Shown here: positions 58,126 through 64,000 of the stretch, piece by piece | Numbering within the stretch: position 1 is the stretch's first letter | Layout: every line of letters begins with the position of its first letter | Origin: Streptomyces sp. LaPpAH-108 | GTDB lineage: Bacteria > Actinomycetota > Actinomycetes > Streptomycetales > Streptomycetaceae | Direction: 5' to 3' | Length of the DNA: 64,000 nucleotides | Assembly (NCBI RefSeq): GCF_000373625.1 | Contig: NZ_KB891999.1 | Span: 277,194-341,193, forward strand | Program-made: the position numbers and the translations under genes | Notes under the pieces: model-generated | What the model was told of the DNA's origin: nothing | Seen by the model: the letters and a program-made list of their open reading frames with translations, nothing else | The model's database searches: none

Positions 58126-59043
58126 TCACGCGGCCGAGTCGGCGGCACGGGCCGCGCAGCCCAGCGCGTCCAGTACCGGGCGGATCAGCGGATGGTCCTC
58201 GGCGCCGCGTCGTACGGCAGCGAAGACGCGGCGGGTGGGGGCCACGCCGTCCACGGGGCGGACGACCACGCCCGAGAGGTCCATGCCGCGCAGCGCCGAG
58301 CGGGGTACGAGGGCCACGCCCGCGTCCGCCGAGGCCAGGGCGACGACGGCGCGGAAGTCGTCGGAGGAGTGTTCCAGACGGGGCTGGAAACCGGCGCTCT
58401 CGCAGGCGAGGACGACCACGTCGTGGCAGGGGTTGCCGGGGTACGGGCCGATCCACGGGTCCTTGGCCAGGTCGGCGAGGGGGATGACAGCGGCGTCCGC
58501 GAGGCGGTGAGTGACGGGGACGACCGCGTCGAACGGCTCGGCGTACAGCGGGACATGGGTGAGCCGCAGGTCGTCGGCGGGCGGGGCGCCCCGGTACTCG
58601 ACCGTCACCGCCACGTCCACCCGCCGGTCCAGGAGCATCCGCAGGCTCTCGTCGCCCTCGGCGTCCTGGACCCGGATGCCGATGCCGGGCGCGGAGCGGG
58701 CGAGCCGGGTCACGGCGGGGGCCACCACCCCGGCGATGCCGGTCGCGAACGCGGCCAGGGTGACGGTGCCGGCCTCCCCCTTGCCGTAGGCGGCCAGCTC
58801 CGCCTCGGCCCGCTCCAGCTGGGCGAGGACCAGGTTGGTGTGGCCGAGCAGGATCTCCCCGGCCTGGGTGAGCCGTACGCCCTTCGCGCCCCGTTCGACC
58901 AGCCGGTGGCCGGTCTCCTGCTCCAGCGCGGTGAGCTGCTGGGAGACGGCGGAGGGAGTGAGGTACAGCGCGGCGGCGGCTGCCGTGACCGTCCGGTGGT
59001 CGGCGACCGCACGGAGGATGTGGAGCCGCCGAGCCTCGATCAT
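58126..59043 (-). CDS. LysR-family regulator
   Basis: 305 residues. HTH at the N-terminus: L-H-I-L-R-A-V-A-D-H-R-T-V-T-A-A-A-A-A-L and S-A-V-S-Q-Q-L-T-A-L-E. A periplasmic-binding-like effector domain follows. It lies downstream of kbl on the same strand but beyond a strong terminator, so is transcribed separately. It may regulate tdh-kbl. Confidence 0.9.
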   Translation of the reverse strand: MIEARRLHILRAVADHRTVTAAAAALYLTPSAVSQQLTALEQETGHRLVERGAKGVRLTQAGEILLGHTNLVLAQLERAEAELAAYGKGEAGTVTLAAFATGIAGVVAPAVTRLARSAPGIGIRVQDAEGDESLRMLLDRRVDVAVTVEYRGAPPADDLRLTHVPLYAEPFDAVVPVTHRLADAAVIPLADLAKDPWIGPYPGNPCHDVVVLACESAGFQPRLEHSSDDFRAVVALASADAGVALVPRSALRGMDLSGVVVRPVDGVAPTRRVFAAVRRGAEDHPLIRPVLDALGCAARAADSAA

Positions 59044-59143
59044 GGGGCCCATTATCGCAAGGGGCCGCATGTTTTCGGCCGCGCCCGGGAGGCGGCCCAC
59101 ATGTCCCGGACCGACATCCCCGCACGGCACACCATGTGCGGTT

Positions 59144-59188
59144 GAGACAGGTGGCCGCCCCACTGTGTGCGGGGCGGCCACCTGTCTC
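59144..59188. terminator. Strong terminator downstream of kbl
   Basis: An 18-bp perfect stem: GAGACAGGTGGCCGCCCC (59144-59161) and GGGGCGGCCACCTGTCTC (59171-59188), 9-nt loop. It ends the tdh-kbl operon on the minus strand. Confidence 0.9.
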
Positions 59189-59221
59189 GTTCAGGCCCTC
59201 TTCGGGCCGTCAGCCGTCGGA

Positions 59222-60421
59222 TCAGCCCTTCAGCGCGGCGCGGGCCGCGACGAAGGCGTCCACCGCGCGGTCGACGTCCTCCGTGGAGTGCGCGGCCGAG
59301 AGCTGGACGCGGATGCGGGCCTGGCCCTGCGGGACGACCGGGTAGGAGAAGCCGATCACGTAGACGCCGCGCTCCAGGAGCAGCTCGGCCATGCGGCCCG
59401 CCTCGGACGCGTCGCCGATCATGACGGGCGCGATGGCGTGGTCGCCGGGGAGGATGTCGAAGCCCTCCTCGGTCATCCGGCGTCGGAACAGGGCGGTGTT
59501 CTCGGCCAGGCGGACGCGCAGGTCGTCGGCGGACTCCAGCAGGTCGAGGACCTTCAGGGAGGCGGCGGCGATGACCGGGGCGAGGGTGTTGGAGAACAGG
59601 TACGGGCGCGAGCGCTGGCGCAGCAGGGCGACGATCTCGGCGCGGGCGGCGACATAGCCGCCGGAGGCGCCGCCGAGGGCCTTGCCGAGGGTGCCGGTGA
59701 TGATGTCGACGCGGTCCATGACGCCGTGCAGCTCGGGGGTGCCGCGACCGGTGGGGCCGACGAAGCCGACGGCGTGCGAGTCGTCCACCATGACCATGGC
59801 GTCGTAGCGGTCGGCGAGGTCGCAGATCTCGGCGAGCGGGGCCACGTAGCCGTCCATGGAGAAGACGCCGTCGGTGACGATGAGCTTGCGCCGCGCGCCG
59901 CCCGCCGTCGCCTCCTTGAGCTGGGTCTCCAGGTCCGCGAGGTCGCGGTTGGCGTAGCGGAAGCGGCGGGCCTTGGACAGGCGGATGCCGTCGATGATGG
60001 AGGCGTGGTTGAGGGCGTCGGAGATCACCGCGTCCTCGGCGCCGAGCAGGGTCTCGAAGACACCGCCGTTGGCGTCGAAGCAGGAGGAGTAGAGGATCGT
60101 GTCCTCCTGGCCGAGGAACGCCGACAGGCGGGCCTCCAGCTCCTTGTGGACCTCCTGGGTGCCGCAGATGAAGCGGACGGAGGCCATGCCGTAGCCCCAG
60201 CGGTCCAGCGCCTCGTGGGCGGCGGCGACCACGTCGGGGTGGTCGGCGAGGCCGAGGTAGTTGTTGGCGCAGAAGTTGAGGACCTCGCCGGGGCGGCCAC
60301 CGGCGGTGACGGCGACGGTCGCGGACTGCGGGGTGCCGATGACGCGCTCGGGCTTGTGCAGTCCGGCGGCGCGGATCTCGTCGAGCGTGGCGCGCAGGTC
60401 GTCGCGGACGGAGTCGAACAT
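59222..60421 (-). CDS. kbl: 2-amino-3-ketobutyrate CoA ligase (glycine C-acetyltransferase)
   Basis: 399 residues, alpha-oxoamine synthase. N-N-Y-L-G-L-A-D-H-P, F-D-A-N-G-G-V-F-E-T, D-D-S-H-A-V-G-F-V-G-P-T-G-R-G and T-L-G-K-A-L-G-G-A-S-G (PLP lysine) are all family positions. It cleaves 2-amino-3-ketobutyrate to glycine and acetyl-CoA. Second gene after tdh, 65 bp apart. Confidence 0.96.
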   Translation of the reverse strand: MFDSVRDDLRATLDEIRAAGLHKPERVIGTPQSATVAVTAGGRPGEVLNFCANNYLGLADHPDVVAAAHEALDRWGYGMASVRFICGTQEVHKELEARLSAFLGQEDTILYSSCFDANGGVFETLLGAEDAVISDALNHASIIDGIRLSKARRFRYANRDLADLETQLKEATAGGARRKLIVTDGVFSMDGYVAPLAEICDLADRYDAMVMVDDSHAVGFVGPTGRGTPELHGVMDRVDIITGTLGKALGGASGGYVAARAEIVALLRQRSRPYLFSNTLAPVIAAASLKVLDLLESADDLRVRLAENTALFRRRMTEEGFDILPGDHAIAPVMIGDASEAGRMAELLLERGVYVIGFSYPVVPQGQARIRVQLSAAHSTEDVDRAVDAFVAARAALKG

Positions 60422-60486
60422 GGGGTGGGCTCCTCTGAAAGGTGCTGACGGAGTGGGGGTTTTCGCCATACCCGCCGGGGGCGGGG

Positions 60487-61515
60487 TTACGCGGTCCAGT
60501 CGAGGATGACCTTGCCGCCGGTGCCGCTGGCCGCGTCCGCGAAGGCCGCGTCGAAGTCGCGGTAGTCGTACCGGCCGGTGATCACGGGCCTGAGGTCGAG
60601 GCCGCCTTCGAGGAGCACCGACATCGCGTACCAGGTCTCGAACATCTCCCGGCCGTAGATGCCCTTGATGGTGATCATCGAGGTGACGATCCGGGCCCAG
60701 TCCACCGGGAACTCCTGCGCGGGCAGGCCGAGCATGGCGATCCGGCCGCCGTTGGTCATGTTGGCGACCATGTCCTGCAGGGCCTCGGCGCGGCCGGACA
60801 TCTCCAGGCCGATGTCGAAGCCCTCGCGCAGGCCCAGCTCGCGCTGTCCGTCGGCGATGGTGGAGTGCGAGACGTTGAGGGCGAGACTCGCGCCGATCTT
60901 GCGGGCCAGCGCCAGGCGCTCCTCGCTCACATCGGTGACGACGACGTTGCGCGCCCCCGCATGCCGGGCCACCGCGGCGGCCATCAGACCGATCGGGCCC
61001 GCGCCGGTGATGAGCACGTCCTCGCCGACCAGCGGGAAGGAGAGCGCCGTGTGCACGGCGTTGCCGAACGGGTCGAAGATGGCGGCCACATCGAGATCGA
61101 CCGGAACACGGTGCACCCACACATTGGTGGCGGGCAGCACCACATATTCGGCGAACGCACCGTCGCGGCCCACACCCAGTCCGATGGTGGCCCGGCACAG
61201 GTGACGGCGCCCGGCCAGGCAGTTGCGGCACTTGCCGCACACCAGATGGCCCTCGCCGCTGACCCGGTCGCCGACGCGGATCTCGGTGACATCGCGGCCC
61301 AACTCCACGACTTGGCCGACGAACTCGTGGCCGAGCACGAGCGGGGTGCGCACGGCCTGCTGCGCCCAGCCGTCCCAGTTCCGGATGTGCAGGTCGGTGC
61401 CGCAGATGCCGGTCCGCATGACCTTGATCAGTACGTCACCGGGCCCCACGGTGGGCTCGGGCACGTCCGTGAGCCAGAGCCCGGGCTCCGCCTTGTCCTT
61501 GACCAGCGCCTTCAA
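60487..61515 (-). CDS. tdh: L-threonine 3-dehydrogenase
   Basis: 342 residues. G-I-C-G-T-D-L-H-I and G-H-E-F-V-G-Q-V are catalytic zinc positions, C-G-K-C-R-N-C-L the structural zinc site, and I-T-G-A-G-P-I-G-L-M the NAD site. The natural start is TTG 61515 (TTG-AAG-GCG-CTG), with AGGAG 8 nt upstream and family alignment starting here. It oxidises threonine to the kbl substrate. Confidence 0.95.
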   Translation of the reverse strand: MKALVKDKAEPGLWLTDVPEPTVGPGDVLIKVMRTGICGTDLHIRNWDGWAQQAVRTPLVLGHEFVGQVVELGRDVTEIRVGDRVSGEGHLVCGKCRNCLAGRRHLCRATIGLGVGRDGAFAEYVVLPATNVWVHRVPVDLDVAAIFDPFGNAVHTALSFPLVGEDVLITGAGPIGLMAAAVARHAGARNVVVTDVSEERLALARKIGASLALNVSHSTIADGQRELGLREGFDIGLEMSGRAEALQDMVANMTNGGRIAMLGLPAQEFPVDWARIVTSMITIKGIYGREMFETWYAMSVLLEGGLDLRPVITGRYDYRDFDAAFADAASGTGGKVILDWTA

Positions 61516-61824
61516 CGCTACGGCTCCTGAGGGTGAGGCCCGGCACGCGGGCACACCGAAAGGGGCCGCACCGGGTCAGAGAGGTGGAATCACCCTGCAA
61601 TCTGCCGTATGCGCGGGCCCGGGTCCATCGAGCTTTTCTTAACCGGCGCCTCAGCTCCGCTTCACGCCTTGCGGCGCCTGGGGTCCGGGGGCGGACGAGG
61701 GATTTCTATGACCGGTTCGGGCGCGACTCGTTCGGAGCAGCGATGGTCTGGTCGGTCCGGTGTGCTGTCGGTCCGTGTGCTGCCGGTCCGGGCGTGCCGC
61801 AGTGCCGGGAGGCGTGCGGTGGGT
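61516..61824. other. Intergenic region upstream of tdh
   Basis: 309 bp between tdh and the 3' end of the GAF gene, all minus strand. It must hold the tdh promoter; the AT-richer TTTTCTTAA at 61634-61642 is the best candidate core. Nothing else stands out. Confidence 0.4.
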
Positions 61825-62400
61825 TCAGAGGGGCAGGCCGTCGGCGGCCGACCGTTCGATGCGGCCGGTGAGTTCGACGGCGAGGGCCTTGATGGTGTCC
61901 AGGCCCGACTGTCCCCACGAGCGCGGGGATGTGTCGGCCGCGCACACGGTGCCCAGCACCATGCCGGAGCTGTCGATGAGAGGGGCGCCGAGGTAGGAGC
62001 GGATGCCGAGGTCGTCCACGACGGGGTTCCCGGCGAAGCGCGGATAGTCGCGGACGTCCTCCAGCACGAGCGCCTTGCGGCGGACCACCACATGGGGGCA
62101 GAAGCCGTGTTCGCGGGGCAGCACCCGGCCGATCTCCGGCCTGCTGCCGTCCTCGCGGACGAGGGGGGCCACGGCGGGACTGCTCAGCCCGGCGAAGAAC
62201 TGCCGGTCCTCGCCGATGAAGTTGACCATGGCGTACGGCGCGCCGGTGAGCAGGGCGAGATGGTCGGCGTAGACGTCGAGCGCGGGTTCGGGGCGTTCCC
62301 CGAGTCCCATGCGGCGCAGCTTGGCCGTGCGGGCGGGCGCCTCCTTGTCCTCCGGGGTGAGCAGCAGGCCACGGACACGGCGGGCCGGCTCGTACATCAT
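61825..62400 (-). CDS. GAF-domain protein
   Basis: 191 residues, one GAF domain (about 38-180). Y-A-D-H-L-A-L-L-T-G-A-P-Y-A-M-V-N-F-I-G-E-D-R-Q and Y-L-G-A-P-L-I-D-S-S-G-M-V-L-G-T-V-C-A-A-D match the stand-alone GAF group common in Streptomyces. C-P-H and C-A-A-D cysteines could bind a cofactor. Probably the last gene of the conservon. Confidence 0.88.
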   Translation of the reverse strand: MMYEPARRVRGLLLTPEDKEAPARTAKLRRMGLGERPEPALDVYADHLALLTGAPYAMVNFIGEDRQFFAGLSSPAVAPLVREDGSRPEIGRVLPREHGFCPHVVVRRKALVLEDVRDYPRFAGNPVVDDLGIRSYLGAPLIDSSGMVLGTVCAADTSPRSWGQSGLDTIKALAVELTGRIERSAADGLPL

Positions 62401-62458
62401 GACCGGGCTCCGTGACGGTGGGCGTACCTCATGGGGCGACTCCAGGGCTGTATGCGGT

Positions 62459-62500
62459 GGTCACATGGGGGCGGGACACATGTGCGGCGGTCACATGTGG
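62459..62500. repeat. Three 15-bp-period repeats at the cvnD stop
   Basis: GGTCACATGGGG (62459-62470), GGACACATGTGC (62474-62485) and GGTCACATGTGG (62489-62500). The last includes the cvnD stop codon. They fill the gap to the GAF gene. Confidence 0.65.
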
Positions 62501-63090
62501 GCGCTGTGGCGTGGCGCGGGTTCGGGGGTGTGGGCGATGAGGTGGCGTACGAGGGTGAGCAGGGTCTGTACGCCGGAGCTGGAGATACGGGCGTCGCAGG
62601 GCACCACCGGTGTGCCGGGGCCGAGGTCGAGGGCGGCGCGCACCTCGTCGGGGTCGTAGCGGAAGGCGCCGTCGAACTCGTTGACGGCGACGATGAAGCC
62701 CAGGCCGCGTTCCTCGAAGAAGTCCACGGCGGCGAAGCACTCCTCCAGGCGGCGGGTGTCGGCGAGGATGACCGCGCCGAGGGCGCCCTCGCACAGCTCG
62801 TCCCACATGAACCAGAACCGCTCCTGCCCGGGCGTGCCGAACAGGTACAGCACGTGCTGCGGGTCGAGGGTGATCCGGCCGAAGTCCATGGCGACGGTGG
62901 TCTCGACCTTGTTCTCGACGCCGTCGAGGTTGTCGGTGGCCGCGCCGACCGTGGTCAGCAGCTCCTCCGTGCTGAGCGGCGCGATCTCGCTGACCGCTCC
63001 CACGAAGGTGGTCTTGCCGACCCCGAACCCGCCCGCCACCAGGATCTTGAGCGCGGTGGGGAACGGGTCAGAGCTGTCGTCGTAGTCCAT
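62491..63090 (-). CDS. Conservon GTPase-like protein CvnD
   Basis: 199 residues. P-loop G-G-F-G-V-G-K-T-T, T-T-V-G-A-A-T-D-N and F-G-T-P-G-Q-E-R-F-W-F-M-W-D are Cvn ATP/GTP-binding signatures. V-A-V-N-E-F-D-G replaces N-K-x-D. Ends H-S-A-H-M next to a repeat. Starts 23 nt inside cvnC. Confidence 0.93.
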   Translation of the reverse strand: MDYDDSSDPFPTALKILVAGGFGVGKTTFVGAVSEIAPLSTEELLTTVGAATDNLDGVENKVETTVAMDFGRITLDPQHVLYLFGTPGQERFWFMWDELCEGALGAVILADTRRLEECFAAVDFFEERGLGFIVAVNEFDGAFRYDPDEVRAALDLGPGTPVVPCDARISSSGVQTLLTLVRHLIAHTPEPAPRHSAHM

Positions 63091-63445
63091 CGAGCACTGC
63101 CTCCAGCAGAGACCGGTCAGTGGGGTTGTGGTGGAAGGCGGGGGGCTTGGTGGTGAGCGCCCCGCAGTCGACGAGGTCCGAGAGCAGCACCTTGGTCACG
63201 GCGGCGGGGAGTCTGAGATGCGCGGCGACCTCGGCCACCGTGAGGGGCCCGCGGCACAGGTCGATCGCCTGGGCGTGCTCGGGGCCGAGGTAGCCGAGCG
63301 GGCTGACTCCGGTGGCCATGACCTGGGAGATGAGGTCCAGGGCGATGGTCGGTTCGGTGCGGCCGTTGCTGACGGTGAACGGCCGCACCAGTCGCCCGGC
63401 CGCGTCGTCCAGCCAGGGCCCGTCGCCGGCCGTCGTCACGCTCAA
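63068..63445 (-). CDS. Conservon DUF742 protein CvnC
   Basis: 125 residues. R-L-V-R-P-F-T-V-S-N-G-R-T, P-L-T-V-A-E-V-A-A-H-L-R-L-P and V-K-V-L-L-S-D-L-V-D type sequence is the DUF742 wing-helix-like fold. The start is TTG 63445, overlapping the cvnB stop as TTGA; GTG 63439 is an alternative. Confidence 0.92.
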   Translation of the reverse strand: MSVTTAGDGPWLDDAAGRLVRPFTVSNGRTEPTIALDLISQVMATGVSPLGYLGPEHAQAIDLCRGPLTVAEVAAHLRLPAAVTKVLLSDLVDCGALTTKPPAFHHNPTDRSLLEAVLDGLRRQL

Positions 63446-63876
63446 TGCCCCGGCGCCGGGGTGTCGGCGGCCTGCTGCCGGGGGGCGGTGACGAGGTACG
63501 GGCGGACGCTCTTGACCAGCATCGCCATCTCGTACCCGAGCACCGCGGCGTCGGCCTCGCGCCCCGCGAGCACGGCGAGACAGGTGCCGGACCCGGCGGT
63601 GGTGACGAACAGCAGGGTCGAGTCGAGTTCCACGACGACCTGGCGCACGTCGCCGCCGTCGCCGAACCGGACGCCCGCGCTGCGGCCCAGCGAGTACAGG
63701 CCGGAGGCGAGGGCGGCCATGTGGTCCGCGCTGTCGGGGTCGAGTCCGTGCACGGATTTCACCAGCCCGTCGCAGGACAGGAGCACGGCGCTGCCGGTGT
63801 GGGGAACGCGCTGCACGAGGCCGCTCAGCAGCCAGTCGAGGTCGGTTGCGTGGGCGGTCGGCGCATCGCTCGCCAT
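63442..63876 (-). CDS. Conservon roadblock/LC7 protein CvnB
   Basis: 144 residues. L-D-W-L-L-S-G-L-V-Q-R-V-P, A-V-L-L-S-C-D-G-L-V-K-S and T-C-L-A-V-L-A-G-R-E-A-D are the roadblock signatures. ATG 63876 follows AAGGAG; an upstream ATG 63966 overlaps the preceding stop but adds a proline-rich, non-family tail. Confidence 0.93.
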   Translation of the reverse strand: MASDAPTAHATDLDWLLSGLVQRVPHTGSAVLLSCDGLVKSVHGLDPDSADHMAALASGLYSLGRSAGVRFGDGGDVRQVVVELDSTLLFVTTAGSGTCLAVLAGREADAAVLGYEMAMLVKSVRPYLVTAPRQQAADTPAPGH

Positions 63877-63962
63877 GGTGGATCGACTCCTTGGGGTACG
63901 AAGGTCTGCGGGAGCGCGGAGGTCGCGGGTCGCGGTGGTCGCGGGGCTGGGGTGGGGCGGCG

Positions 63963-64000
63963 TCATGCGGACGGGGGGCTCGCCTCGTGGTGGTCGGGGG
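63963..64000 (-). CDS. Conservon histidine kinase CvnA, 3' end only
   Basis: The last codons read D-H-H-E-A-S-P-P-S-A then TGA at 63963-63965. Position directly upstream of cvnB fits the usual cvnA-B-C-D order. The rest is outside the window, so identity rests on gene order. Confidence 0.4.
   Translation of the reverse strand, partial: PDHHEASPPSA

Noticed and set aside
59222..61240. Possible fusion of kbl with upstream sequence (672 codons)
   Set aside because: The upstream part is an off-frame reading of tdh; kbl has its own start at 60421 with an intact N-terminus.

Overview
This is a high-G+C actinobacterial chromosome segment, almost certainly Streptomyces. The evidence is strong third-position G/C bias, GTG and TTG starts, Scr1/DUF397 and conservon (Cvn) gene sets, DUF574 methyltransferases and IS630 or IS5-type relics. 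The window opens inside a STAND-NTPase/WD40 gene and closes at the last codons of a conservon histidine kinase. One tRNA gene, tRNA-Pro(GGG), is present. There is no rRNA and no CRISPR array.

1-13 kb is a patchwork: an nSTAND/WD40 protein, an AraC regulator whose 3' end runs into an IS5-type relic, a DHA2 efflux pump, cobK, a HAD phosphatase and a TauE-like permease. A decayed zone follows (8.7-11.85 kb), in which a DUF4291 gene is cut in two by about 2.66 kb of DNA carrying a DinB-like gene, a degenerate IS630 transposase and small ORFs. 11.9-19.2 kb is metabolic: a thiolase, a lipase-like hydrolase, a Cof-type HAD, a methyltransferase, and a glutamine-synthetase-like/amidohydrolase pair that together look like a split FluG.

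19.2-31.8 kb is a redox or dormancy stress island. It holds a lone cyclic-nucleotide-binding protein, two CBS-BON proteins, two universal stress proteins, phosphoketolase, a STAS protein, an alcohol dehydrogenase, two pyridoxamine-oxidase-fold proteins, a DevR-like response regulator and a DevS/DosT-like two-GAF histidine kinase. Their promoters share a 16-bp palindrome (two 7-bp arms, 2-bp gap) with DevR-box geometry, often as pairs about two helical turns apart. This is the most system-like signal in the window. I infer a DevR/OsdR-type regulon, with the kinase and regulator genes 9 kb apart.

31.9-47 kb holds housekeeping and signalling genes: a rhodanese, an F420-type oxidoreductase with HxlR, a SpoIIE phosphatase, a pair of paralogous stress-type proteins, an HATPase/Scr1-like/DUF397/methyltransferase cassette, NAD-formate dehydrogenase, NDH-2, XdhC, and a TetR/membrane-protein pair with twin operators. 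47.1-55.7 kb is a meta-cleavage aromatic catabolic block (TetR, amidohydrolase, then mhpA-, mhpC-, dioxygenase-, mhpD-, mhpF- and mhpE-type genes). It is bracketed by two nearly identical 36-bp hairpins, one of which is the terminator of tRNA-Pro.

55.9-61.5 kb carries a split transketolase under a MerR-type 19-bp-spacer promoter (probably leaderless), an MmcQ-like protein, a LysR regulator, and the tdh-kbl threonine degradation operon. 61.8-64 kb is a conservon (cvnA end, cvnB, cvnC, cvnD) followed by a GAF protein. Family assignments come from recognising motifs and remembered family sequences; no search was run.
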